Source: UBA10649 sp963793105 (GTDB lineage: Bacteria > Actinomycetota > Actinomycetes > S36-B12). From it: DNA of 64,000 bases. A model generated the notes under the pieces. It ran no database searches, had not been told where the DNA came from, and saw nothing but the letters and a program-made list of their open reading frames with translations. Shown here piece by piece: positions 16,488 to 24,516 of this stretch. The stretch spans positions 496,001-560,000 of the forward strand of contig CAWBZB010000004.1 of assembly GCA_963793105.1 (NCBI GenBank), given 5' to 3'. Both the position numbers and the translations under genes were made by a program. Numbering within the stretch: position 1 is the stretch's first letter; each line of letters begins with the position of its first letter.

Positions 16488-17030
16488 GTGCGTACGACAC
16501 CCGGGCATCGACTGGCCAGGGGCGCCCTGGTCGGCGGCGCCCTGGGGGTGCTCACCGTGGCCGGGCACACGGCGGCGGCCGGCTCCGTCGACGCCATCGG
16601 ACTCGCGGTGACCACCGTCGTCGCCGTGGGGCTCGGTGCCGCGGTCACGAGTCGACCCCTCCGCTTCAGTCGGCTCCTCGTCGTCCTTCTCGCTGGGCAG
16701 GGGCTGCTGCACCTGCTCCTCACCGTGTCCTCGTCGCATGCCCACGGCTCGCCCGCGGCTGGGCCGTCGGGCATCACGATGGCCGGCGGTCACGTCCTCG
16801 CGGCCGCGATCGCCGCGAAGCTCGTCACGCATGCCGACGACCTGATCACCCGGTGGACGGGGTTGCTCGGCGCCAGGCTGGGCTGGCGACGACCCGCGCT
16901 GGCGATCCCCGAGTCCGGTCCCGCGGATCTCATCCCTGCCTTCACCCCGGGCGCTTCACGCCCTGACGCCCTGGTCCATGACGTATCACGGCGGGGTCCG
17001 CCGGCTGCTCGCGCGCTCGTCCACGCCTGA
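16488..17030 (+). CDS. Membrane protein at the head of the copper locus
   Basis: A 180-residue protein with about four hydrophobic segments (residues 11-31, 36-54, 63-80, 97-112) and a soluble C-terminal tail. The third helix ends in HLLLTVSSSHAHG and the fourth starts GGHVLAAAIAAKL, giving several His residues at the membrane face. I do not recognise a named family with certainty. Similar small His-rich membrane proteins often precede PCu(A)C genes, and this one does too (84-bp gap), so copper handling is plausible. Confidence 0.65.
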   Translation: MRTTPGHRLARGALVGGALGVLTVAGHTAAAGSVDAIGLAVTTVVAVGLGAAVTSRPLRFSRLLVVLLAGQGLLHLLLTVSSSHAHGSPAAGPSGITMAGGHVLAAAIAAKLVTHADDLITRWTGLLGARLGWRRPALAIPESGPADLIPAFTPGASRPDALVHDVSRRGPPAARALVHA

Positions 17031-17114
17031 CCGCGCCTCTCACCCGCCGATCCGCCGACTCCCGGCGCGTCGCGCTGCACCCATCCGTGATTCGACACAC
17101 CCGAAGGACTCCCC

Positions 17115-17753
17115 ATGCGTATCTCCCTGCGTTTCCCCCTCTCCGGCGCCGCCGTCGCCGTGTCCCTGGTCGCCCTGACGCTCGGGGCCGCCGCCCCGGC
17201 CCAGGCCCACGAGCCCCCCAAGGCCGGCAGTCGCTGCGCGATGTCCGGCATGACGCAGATCAACCACGGTTCGGTCTATGTGTGCACCAGCAGGACTCCC
17301 GACTCCACACCGCGCTGGGGCACGGGGGCGAAGATCTCGCGATCCTCGCTGACCGTCTCGGACGGCTGGGCCAAGGCTGCCGACTCCGGGATGTCCGCGG
17401 CGTTCGGCGCGGTCGCGAACCCGACCCGCAAGGCGATCCGGGTCGTGGGCGCCTACAGCCCGTTCTCGAGGGTCGTCCAGCTCCACGAGGTCGTCGCCAA
17501 GGCCGGCTCGATGGTCATGCAGCAGAAGTCCGGAGGCTTCCTCATCCCCGCCGGCGGGACGCTCGACCTCAAGCCGGGCGGAAGCCACCTGATGTTCCTG
17601 AAGATCACCAAGCCGATCACGGCCGGCACTGTCGTCCCGGTGACCCTCATCACGGCTGACGGCGGCCTGCTGCGCGTCAAGGTCCTCGGCAAGGTCTTCG
17701 CCGGGGCCAACGAGGACTACCCGGCCGGCATGTCGGGCATGCCGGCGAGATAG
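17115..17753 (+). CDS. Exported PCu(A)C-type copper chaperone
   Basis: A periplasmic-type copper(I) chaperone of 212 residues with a Sec signal peptide cleaved after AQA (about residue 31). The copper site fits the H-X10-M-X22-H-X-M pattern: His in VQLHEVV, Met in MVMQQ, then SHLMF (the family usually has X21). An extra segment ahead of this domain (about 32-85) has two cysteines (SRCAMSGM, YVCTS) and may form a second metal or disulfide site. It is followed 9 bp later by the DyP peroxidase and then CopC, forming one exported copper module. Confidence 0.88.
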   Translation: MRISLRFPLSGAAVAVSLVALTLGAAAPAQAHEPPKAGSRCAMSGMTQINHGSVYVCTSRTPDSTPRWGTGAKISRSSLTVSDGWAKAADSGMSAAFGAVANPTRKAIRVVGAYSPFSRVVQLHEVVAKAGSMVMQQKSGGFLIPAGGTLDLKPGGSHLMFLKITKPITAGTVVPVTLITADGGLLRVKVLGKVFAGANEDYPAGMSGMPAR

Positions 17754-17762
17754 GGCCCGGAC

Positions 17763-19013
17763 ATGTCAGACACCGGCCCCACCATCACCCGCCGCGGAGT
17801 ACTGGCCGCCAGCGGCGCCGCCCTCATCGGCGCCGCTGGCGGGTACGCGCTCGGCGTGCGGCCGAACGAGGCCGCACCGGTACCCGCCGCGGCACCGCGC
17901 GACACCCCCTCTCCCCGTGCGACGACCACCGCGAGCCCCGCCAGCACCGCCGGTCCCTACCCCTTCCACGGCGCCCATCAGGCCGGCGTGGCGACCCCCC
18001 CGGCGCTGCTCCAGACGTTCCTGGGCCTGGATCTCCTGGATCCGACCGCCTCGAACGCCGACGCCGTCCTCCGGCTGATCAGTGACGATGCCGCGCGCCT
18101 GACGCAGGGTCAACCCGCCCTGGGCGACACCGAGCCGGAGATCGCGGCGCATCCGGCGGGCCTCACGGTGACCGTGGGCCTGGGGCGAACCCTGTTCACC
18201 CGGACGGGCCGCGGAGAGCAGATCCCGGAGCCGCTCGTGGCACTCCCCGAGTTCAGCACCGACCAACTGGAGGATCCGTGGAGCCAGACGGACCTGCTGC
18301 TCCAGATCGGCAGTGACGACGCGCTCACCCTCGCGCACACCATCCGCATGCTGACCAAGGACCTGTCCACCTTGGCTGGCGTCCGCTGGGTGCAACCGGG
18401 CTTCCGCTCGCCGGCACCCGCCGTCCCCGGCAGCACGTCGACGCGCAACCTCATGGGGCAGGTCGACGGCAGCGTCAATCCGACGGCCGGCACACCCCAG
18501 TTCGACGAGGTGGTCTGGATCGACGACGGGGCGCAGTGGGCCACCGGCGGGACCGTCCTGGTCCTTCGCCGGATCCGCATGCACCTGGATGAGTGGGACA
18601 TCCTCGACCGCACGGCGCAGGAGGCCGTCATCGGAAGGGTCATCGAGTCTGGCGCCCCGATCGGCGGTGAGCACGAGTCGGATCCCGTGCCGTTCGAAGC
18701 CGTCGACGGCAACGGCCTGCCCGTCATCGCCCAGGACGCGCACATCCGCGTGGCGCACGCGGACACGACGGAGGGGATGATCCTGCGCCGGCCGTACTCC
18801 TACGACGACGGAATGCGCGACGGCACGAACGATGTCGGGCTGCTGTTCGCCGCCTATACGCGCGACCCGCGCGCGTCGTTCATCCCCATGCAGGAGCGGG
18901 TGTCGGCATCAGACGCGTTCAACGCGTGGAACACGACGATCGGCTCCGCCGTGTACCTCCTTCCGGGGGGCGCGCCCGAGGGGCAGTACCTGGCCCAGGG
19001 GCTGTTCGCATGA
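17763..19013 (+). CDS. Tat-exported DyP-type heme peroxidase
   Basis: A 416-residue dye-decolourising peroxidase. The N-terminus has a twin-arginine signal (TITRRGVLAASGAALIGAAGG), so it is exported folded with heme. The GxxDG motif is GQVDGSVNP near residue 238, and the proximal-heme His lies in HIRVAHADTTEG near residue 335, followed by ILRRPYSYDDG. This is the EfeB-like A class in layout. It overlaps copC by 4 nt (ATGA). Its substrate is not deducible. Confidence 0.93.
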   Translation: MSDTGPTITRRGVLAASGAALIGAAGGYALGVRPNEAAPVPAAAPRDTPSPRATTTASPASTAGPYPFHGAHQAGVATPPALLQTFLGLDLLDPTASNADAVLRLISDDAARLTQGQPALGDTEPEIAAHPAGLTVTVGLGRTLFTRTGRGEQIPEPLVALPEFSTDQLEDPWSQTDLLLQIGSDDALTLAHTIRMLTKDLSTLAGVRWVQPGFRSPAPAVPGSTSTRNLMGQVDGSVNPTAGTPQFDEVVWIDDGAQWATGGTVLVLRRIRMHLDEWDILDRTAQEAVIGRVIESGAPIGGEHESDPVPFEAVDGNGLPVIAQDAHIRVAHADTTEGMILRRPYSYDDGMRDGTNDVGLLFAAYTRDPRASFIPMQERVSASDAFNAWNTTIGSAVYLLPGGAPEGQYLAQGLFA

Positions 19014-19576
19014 TCGGCACCTGGTCCCGCCGCCTGCTCACGCTCGCCGTGCTGGCACTCGTCGCCCTGATCGCGCCCGGTACGGCGGCCCACGCGCACT
19101 CATCCGAGATCGGGTCCAGCCCACGGGCCGGCGAGGTGCTGCCGGCCGCGCCCGCCTCGGTCGAAGTGGAGTTCGACTCGCCCCTGCTCGACATCGGGGC
19201 CGCGATCGTGGTCCGTTCGCAGGACGGCGTGAGCGTCGCGACGGGGAGTCCGGTCGTGGGACGTCGGACGATCAGCCTGGCCGTCGATCCCGCAGCCGGA
19301 CCCGGCGAGTACACGGTCGCCTACCGCGTCGTCTCGCAGGACGGCCACGCGATCGAGTCGACCTTCGTGTACTCCGTGACCGGTGAGCCGTCGCGTGCGC
19401 CACGGCCACCTTCGGCATCGGCGTCGCCGGACCCGTCGACGTCCGACCTCACCCCCGTCGCGGCGGCGGTCGAGGAGCCGACGACGGGGGCGGACGAGCC
19501 GCCCTACGGGGTGATCCTGGCGGTTGCCCTGGTGGGCGTATCCCTCATCGTCGGGGCGATAGCCTTGCGGCGATGA
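19010..19576 (+). CDS. CopC-like copper-binding protein with C-terminal membrane anchor
   Basis: A 188-residue exported protein. The signal peptide ends at AHA (about residue 29), leaving an N-terminal His (HSSEIGSSP) that with the DGH motif (SQDGHAIES) forms the CopC Cu(II) site. A Pro/Ser/Thr-rich linker leads to a C-terminal transmembrane helix (GVILAVALVGVSLIVGAIAL) and RR. It thus anchors CopC on the outer face of the membrane. It overlaps DyP upstream and aroA downstream by 4 nt each. CopD is not present as a separate gene here. Confidence 0.9.
   Translation: MIGTWSRRLLTLAVLALVALIAPGTAAHAHSSEIGSSPRAGEVLPAAPASVEVEFDSPLLDIGAAIVVRSQDGVSVATGSPVVGRRTISLAVDPAAGPGEYTVAYRVVSQDGHAIESTFVYSVTGEPSRAPRPPSASASPDPSTSDLTPVAAAVEEPTTGADEPPYGVILAVALVGVSLIVGAIALRR
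19560..19565 (+). promoter_or_regulatory. Possible internal -10 box for aroA
   Basis: TAGCCT, 7 nt before ATG 19573 and inside the copC 3' end. It could give aroA expression independent of the copper genes. Confidence 0.4.
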
Positions 19577-20907
19577 CGACGACCGAGAACCAGACGACGC
19601 CCGAGCTGTGGGCCGCCCCGACGGCGACCGCGCCCCTCGCCGCCATCGTCCCGGTCCCGGGATCCAAGTCCGCGAGCAACCGGGCACTGATCCTGGCCGC
19701 CATCGCCGACGGCCCGAGCACCATCACCGGACTGCTCGATGCGCGCGACACCCAGCTCATGATGGCCGGTCTCCGCCTGCTCGGGAACGAGGTCCACGTC
19801 GTCGACCGTGACACGGTGGGCAACGTGACGGTCGACGTCACGCCGCACTTCATGCGCGGCCCCGCGTCCATCGACGTCGGCCTGGCCGGCACCGTGATGC
19901 GATTCCTGCCCCCGGTCGCCGCCCTCGCACACGGGGAGATCACCTTCGACGGCGACGTCCACTCCCGGCGCCGGCCCATGGCCACCGTGATCGAGTCACT
20001 CAAGGACCTCGGCGTCAAGGTGTACGACCGCGGCACCGGGCGGCTGCCGTTCATGATCGAGGCCACCGGCGAGGTGACCGGCGGCGAGGTCTGGGTGGAC
20101 GCGTCGCGATCCAGCCAGTTCATCTCCGGCCTGCTCATCAGCGCGGCCCGCTTCAATGCCGGCGTCACCGTGCACCATGTCGGACCGCCCATCCCGAGCA
20201 TGCCGCACATCGAGATGACCATCGCGATGCTCGCCGAGCAGGGCATCGAGGTGCGACGTGACGGCTCGTCGGTCTGGCATGTCGACCCACAGGACATCCC
20301 GGCCCTGGATCGGCATATCGAGCCGGACCTCTCGAACGCCGCGCCCTTCCTCGCCGCCGCGCTCGTCACCGGCGGCACGGTCACGATCCCGGACTGGCCG
20401 CACCGGACGGTGCAGGCGGGCGATGCGCTCCGCGGCCTCCTCGCCCAGATGGGGGCGGAGATCGTGCTCGACGAACGCGGGCTCACCGTCGACGGCTCAG
20501 GTGCCGTTCACGGCCTCGAGGCCGATCTGTCCGACGTCGGCGAGCTCGCCCCGGCCCTGACCGCTGTCGCCGCGCTGGCCGACTCCCCCAGCCACTTCTA
20601 TGGGATCTCGCACCTGCGCGGGCACGAGACCGACCGGCTCGCCGCCCTCGCCACGGAGATCAACGGCCTCGGCGGCGACGTGACCGAGACGCAGGACGGG
20701 CTCCGCATCGAGCCCCGTCCACTCCACTCCGGGGACGTCCGCACGTATTCCGACCATCGCATGGCAACCGCGGCGGCGATCCTCGGACTGCGGGTCGCCG
20801 GATTGCGCGTCGAGGACATCGACACCACAGCGAAGACCCTGCCTGATTTCGCCCGCCGCTGGCAGGACATGGTCGATGCCACCAGAAGCGCGGCCTCGGG
20901 CGCGTGA
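19573..20907 (+). CDS. aroA: 3-phosphoshikimate 1-carboxyvinyltransferase (EPSP synthase)
   Basis: Sixth step of the shikimate pathway: transfers enolpyruvyl from PEP to shikimate 3-phosphate. A 444-residue protein with VPGSKSASNRALILAA (S3P/PEP site), AGTVMRFLPPVAAL, RRRPM, SSQFISGLLIS, and RGHETDRLAALATEINGLGG near the C-terminus, all canonical. It overlaps copC (ATGA) and rsgA (GTGA). The aroA-rsgA pair is conserved in actinobacteria, while the copper genes ahead of it are less usual. Confidence 0.98.
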   Translation: MTTTENQTTPELWAAPTATAPLAAIVPVPGSKSASNRALILAAIADGPSTITGLLDARDTQLMMAGLRLLGNEVHVVDRDTVGNVTVDVTPHFMRGPASIDVGLAGTVMRFLPPVAALAHGEITFDGDVHSRRRPMATVIESLKDLGVKVYDRGTGRLPFMIEATGEVTGGEVWVDASRSSQFISGLLISAARFNAGVTVHHVGPPIPSMPHIEMTIAMLAEQGIEVRRDGSSVWHVDPQDIPALDRHIEPDLSNAAPFLAAALVTGGTVTIPDWPHRTVQAGDALRGLLAQMGAEIVLDERGLTVDGSGAVHGLEADLSDVGELAPALTAVAALADSPSHFYGISHLRGHETDRLAALATEINGLGGDVTETQDGLRIEPRPLHSGDVRTYSDHRMATAAAILGLRVAGLRVEDIDTTAKTLPDFARRWQDMVDATRSAASGA

Positions 20908-21902
20908 CACGACGGCATCACCTGCTCGACGAGGACGACGTCCGCGTCCGTCCCGGGCGGGGCAAGTCACGGCCACGATCCAAGGAACGTCCCGAGCACG
21001 CCGAGGCGAAGCCGGGCACGGTCATGACCGTCGACCGGGGCCGATTCACCCTCGAGCTTGCCGACGGAACGCAGATGTACGCCGTCAAGGCCCGCGAGCT
21101 CGGGCGCAAGGGGATCGTCGTAGGCGACCGGGTCGAGGTGGTGGGTGATGTCTCCGGCGACACCGACACCCAGGGCCGCATCGTTCGCCGCAACGAGCGC
21201 ACCTCGACCTTGCGACGAACCGCCGACGACTCCGATCCCGTCGAGAGAGTCGTCGTCGCGAATGCCACCCAGCTCGCAGTGGTGACGTCGACCATCGATC
21301 CCGAGCCACGCACCGGCCTGATCGACCGAGCCGTGGTTGCGGCGCTGGACGCCGGGATCGAGCCCATGCTGGTCCTCACCAAGACCGACCTCAAGCCCGC
21401 CGACGAACTGCTCGCCCTCTACGGCCCGCTCGACCTGCCGGTCTTCACGATCACGAGCAAGCGATTGCCCCCGGCGCTGGCCGAGGCGCTGATCGGCGAG
21501 TCGACCGTCCTCGTCGGCCACTCCGGGGTAGGCAAGTCCACGATGGTGAACAACCTCGTGCCGTCAGCCGAGCGGGTCACCGGTCGTGTGAATGCGGTCA
21601 CGGGCCGAGGACGGCACACGTCGACCAGCGTCGTCGCCCTTCACCTGCCCGCGGGCGGCATGATCATCGATACCCCCGGCATCAGGTCGTTCGGCCTCGC
21701 TCATGTCGACGTGGACCGGGTGATCCACGCCTTCCCCGACCTTGCGGCGCTCACCGAGGGGTGCCCACGTTCGTGCTCACATGACGAGCCGGACTGCGCC
21801 CTGAACGACCTCGCCATGGACGACTCCTCGGTCGCCCAGCGAATCGACTCGCTGCGACGCCTGATCCGCAGCCGATCGGCGGCACTGGACGAGGAGGGCT
21901 AG
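20904..21902 (+). CDS. rsgA: Ribosome small subunit-dependent GTPase RsgA
   Basis: A circularly permuted GTPase that aids 30S maturation. A 332-residue protein with an N-terminal OB-like domain (about 40-95), G4 motif TKTDLK, G1 P-loop GHSGVGKSTMVNN, switch region NAVTGRGRHTSTS, and G3 DTPGIRSFG, in the permuted order G4-G5-G1-G2-G3. The C-terminal zinc site is CPRSCSHDEPDC. The GTG start overlaps aroA. The basic N-terminal extension (about 1-35) is actinobacteria-like. Confidence 0.97.
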   Translation: MTRRHHLLDEDDVRVRPGRGKSRPRSKERPEHAEAKPGTVMTVDRGRFTLELADGTQMYAVKARELGRKGIVVGDRVEVVGDVSGDTDTQGRIVRRNERTSTLRRTADDSDPVERVVVANATQLAVVTSTIDPEPRTGLIDRAVVAALDAGIEPMLVLTKTDLKPADELLALYGPLDLPVFTITSKRLPPALAEALIGESTVLVGHSGVGKSTMVNNLVPSAERVTGRVNAVTGRGRHTSTSVVALHLPAGGMIIDTPGIRSFGLAHVDVDRVIHAFPDLAALTEGCPRSCSHDEPDCALNDLAMDDSSVAQRIDSLRRLIRSRSAALDEEG

Positions 21903-21907
21903 GGACG

Positions 21908-22384
21908 TCAGCCGGGCTTGGTGTTCTCGATGATGGCCGACCAGGTGGCCTCAGCCCCGGTGTGCCCGACGCGAATGGTCCAGAAGAGCGCCGCCAGCGA
22001 CGCGACGACCAGAACGATCCCGAGCACCGTCAGCCAGATCGGACGCGGCCGATTGGCAGGAATACCCCGGTCGAAGAGCCAGAAGACCAGGACGAGGACG
22101 AACAGCCCCCCGGCGATGAAGGGCAGCCATTGGCCGAGGTCGGCATGCGGCTCGGGCGTGCCGACCCGCTTGGCCAGCTGCTCGCCGGACTCCCTCGCGA
22201 CGAACGTGGAGGCGGCGGCGACTCCGGACACGAGGACCACCAGGGCGCCGAACCGTCGGGAGAAGCTGGAGCGGAAGGCCATGAGGATGGCGCCCAGCGC
22301 GCCGAGCGGCACCAGCACCACCGCGGCATGGACGACCAGGGCGTGCACGGGAAGTCCGGCGACGGTGTCGAAGAGTGAGTCCAC
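21908..22384 (-). CDS. DUF2231 family membrane protein
   Basis: A 158-residue protein with four predicted helices (about 14-36, 43-60, 84-103, 117-137). The start GLPVHALVVHAAVVLVPLG has the two conserved histidines of DUF2231. Function is unknown; some relatives occur with redox or cytochrome proteins. TAAGGT at complement 22391-22396 lies 6 nt before GTG 22384, so it is leaderless and divergent from hisN, which starts in the same way on the other strand. Confidence 0.85.
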   Translation of the reverse strand: MDSLFDTVAGLPVHALVVHAAVVLVPLGALGAILMAFRSSFSRRFGALVVLVSGVAAASTFVARESGEQLAKRVGTPEPHADLGQWLPFIAGGLFVLVLVFWLFDRGIPANRPRPIWLTVLGIVLVVASLAALFWTIRVGHTGAEATWSAIIENTKPG

Positions 22385-22390
22385 GGCATC

Positions 22391-22396
22391 ACCTTA
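22391..22396 (-). promoter_or_regulatory. -10 box of a leaderless gene
   Basis: TAAGGT on the minus strand, 6 nt before GTG at complement 22384. Confidence 0.5.
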
Positions 22397-22444
22397 GGCA
22401 GGGTTCCGCCCGCTTGGTCGGCAACGACGCCGATGCCTGCGCGG

Positions 22445-22450
22445 TAGGTT
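22445..22450 (+). promoter_or_regulatory. -10 box of a leaderless gene
   Basis: TAGGTT, 6 nt before GTG 22457. Confidence 0.6.
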
Positions 22451-22456
22451 TCGCGC

Positions 22457-23248
22457 GTGACCGAGACGCCCTTCGCCGCCGACCTCGCGCTCGCCCTCGA
22501 TCTGGCCGATGTCGCCGACCAGCTGTCCATGGCCCGGTTCCGGGCCGCCGACCTCGTCGTGGACACCAAGCCCGACCTCACGCCGGTGTCCGAGGCGGAC
22601 CGAGCGGTCGAGCAGGCGCTGCGCGCGGAACTCGGCCGGCACCGGCCCCACGACGCCATCCTCGGCGAGGAGTTCGGGGAGATCGGTGCGGCGAGCCGCC
22701 GCTGGATCATCGACCCGATCGACGGCACGAAGAACTACGTGAGGGGCGTGCCCGTGTGGGCCACCCTCATCGCCCTGCTGGTTGACGACGAGATCGTGCT
22801 GGGCGTCGCGTCTGCTCCGGCGCTTGCCCGACGATGGTGGGCCGCCCGCGGGGCGGGCGCCTACGCCACCGATCCCACGGGGCCGGACCCCCGCCGCCTG
22901 CGGGTGAGCGCCGTCGCCCGGCTGGCGGACGCGTCCTTCTCCTACTCCGATGCGGTGGGCTGGGACGAGCGTGGTGCCGGAGGGGGCCTGACCGCCCTGC
23001 TGCAGGCCACGTGGCGACAGCGGGCGTACGGGGACTTCTGGTCCCACCTGATGGTGGCCGAAGGTGCCGTCGACATCGCCGCCGAGCCCGAGTTGGAGAG
23101 CTACGACATGGCCGCGCTGGTGCCGATCGTCGAGGAGGCGGGGGGCCGGCTCACGGCGTTCGACGCAGGCTCGCCGATCGCGGGGCGCTCGGCCGTCTCG
23201 ACGAACGGCCTCCTCCACGAGGAGGTCCTGGCCCTGATGAGGCCCTGA
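22457..23248 (+). CDS. hisN: Histidinol-phosphatase, inositol monophosphatase type (HisN)
   Basis: Dephosphorylates histidinol phosphate in histidine synthesis. A 263-residue protein of the IMPase fold: ILGEEFGEI (about 72), WIIDPIDGTKNYVRGVPVW (about 87-105) with the DPIDGT metal site, and ESYDMAALVPIVEEAGG near residue 215. The last motif is usually WDxAA and is Tyr-Asp-Met here. A general inositol-phosphatase role is possible, but the actinobacterial aroA/rsgA/hisN neighbourhood supports HisN. Confidence 0.9.
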   Translation: MTETPFAADLALALDLADVADQLSMARFRAADLVVDTKPDLTPVSEADRAVEQALRAELGRHRPHDAILGEEFGEIGAASRRWIIDPIDGTKNYVRGVPVWATLIALLVDDEIVLGVASAPALARRWWAARGAGAYATDPTGPDPRRLRVSAVARLADASFSYSDAVGWDERGAGGGLTALLQATWRQRAYGDFWSHLMVAEGAVDIAAEPELESYDMAALVPIVEEAGGRLTAFDAGSPIAGRSAVSTNGLLHEEVLALMRP

Positions 23249-23328
23249 CCGGCCGGGTTGTCCGAATGGGGTGACAAGCGCGGGTCATCACGGCACGATG
23301 AGTAAACATCAGCAGCCGTGGAGGGCCC

Positions 23329-23760
23329 ATGCAACTGTCCACCATCATCGCCGGCAAGGGCGACTTCGTCGCAACCGTCCAACCCGACGCGACCGTGGCC
23401 GATCTGATCGCCCTGCTCTCCGAGCATGGCGTAGGCGCGCTCGTGGTGTCCGCTGACGGTCGCACCATCGCGGGGATCGTCTCGGAGCGCGACATCGTGC
23501 GGGCGATGGCGCACGGGGCATCGGCGTTCGACCAACCCGTGGCGTCCATCATGACCTCGCATGTGCACACGGCGGCGCCTGAGGCGCACGTCGACGAACT
23601 CATGCAGGTGATGACGGAGAAGCGGGTGCGGCACATTCCGGTGACCGACCCGGACGGGCTCCTGCTCGGCATCGTCAGCATCGGCGACGTGGTGAAGTCC
23701 CGGCTCGGCGAGCTCGAGGACGAGCGTGCCGCCCTGATGGGGTACATCACCGGCGGCTAG
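23329..23760 (+). CDS. Tandem CBS-domain protein
   Basis: A 143-residue protein consisting only of a CBS pair (about residues 8-62 and 72-130), with VVSADGRTIAGIVSERDIVRA and HIPVTDPDGLLLGIVSIGDVVK as the two signature turns. Such proteins bind adenine nucleotides; the partner is unknown. GGAGG lies 4 nt before the ATG. It is separated from hisN by 80 bp. Confidence 0.9.
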   Translation: MQLSTIIAGKGDFVATVQPDATVADLIALLSEHGVGALVVSADGRTIAGIVSERDIVRAMAHGASAFDQPVASIMTSHVHTAAPEAHVDELMQVMTEKRVRHIPVTDPDGLLLGIVSIGDVVKSRLGELEDERAALMGYITGG

Positions 23761-23884
23761 CAGCCCGATGCCTCGTCACCTGTGGCGGGTTTTCGGCGTC
23801 CCGACCCCGCCACGTCTGACGCCCATCGGGGGAGACGACCCATCGGGGTGAAGCTGACGATGCATCGGGGGCAGTTGTGCGTGG
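23761..23884. repeat. Intergenic hairpin and three CATCGGGG repeats
   Basis: Between two convergent genes. GTGGCGGG and its complement CCCGCCAC (about 23780-23815) can form a terminator hairpin. CATCGGGG then occurs three times in direct orientation (23824, 23841, 23863). Confidence 0.4.
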
Positions 23885-24415
23885 CTAGCCCTCGCTCGAC
23901 ACCTGCTCGACCCGCTCCAACGGCTTCGCGGTCACCATATTGAAGCGGCTGATGCACTCCTCCTCCATGCGCTCCAGGGTCACGGTGTCCGCATCGATGA
24001 ACGTCACGGAGTAGCTGCCTTGCTTGCCCCCGCAAATCGACTCGTCCGCATTGTCGAAGGTGAGGACCGACCCATCGAACGTGTAGCTGCCCCAGGCGGT
24101 GGGGTCGATCTTGTCACCGGCCACCGCCCAGGATCCGTCCTCGAAGTACACCTTCGCACTGCCGTACCACGTCCCGTCCGGGTCCCAGGTGAGGTACCCA
24201 CTGCCGCTGGCCAACCACGTTCCCACCAGCTCCTCAAGGCCCACGGCCGTCGGACTGGCCGCCATCGGCGTCTCGGCCTCCACGGTGACCGACTCGGAGC
24301 TCTGCACGGATGAACAGGCGGGCATGGTGGCCGCGGCGGCCAGAATGCAGGCGACGGCTCCTCCCATGCGGTTTCGCGTTCGTGCCCTGGGGATTCCGCT
24401 GCGTAGCGAGACCAC
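23885..24415 (-). CDS. Putative lipocalin-like secreted protein or lipoprotein
   Basis: A 176-residue protein with an N-terminal hydrophobic segment ending AAATMPACSS, which resembles but does not perfectly match a lipobox. The mature part reads LVGTWLASGSGYLTWDPDGTWYGS, then GSYTFDGSVLTFDN, like a small lipocalin/META-type beta barrel. Two cysteines (ESICGGK, EEECIS) may pair. I prefer GTG 24415, with GGGAGG 8 nt before it, over GTG 24424. It lies 92-101 bp downstream of the P450 gene and may be the last gene of that operon. Confidence 0.6.
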   Translation of the reverse strand: MVSLRSGIPRARTRNRMGGAVACILAAAATMPACSSVQSSESVTVEAETPMAASPTAVGLEELVGTWLASGSGYLTWDPDGTWYGSAKVYFEDGSWAVAGDKIDPTAWGSYTFDGSVLTFDNADESICGGKQGSYSVTFIDADTVTLERMEEECISRFNMVTAKPLERVEQVSSEG

Positions 24416-24516
24416 GAGCCGCACCTCCCTGTCATGTCCGCGGCATGTCTGCCACCGTAGCCCGATGAACCGTCCTCAGACACCCCCATCGCCATGACGA
24501 ACGCTTGCGGGGTTGC

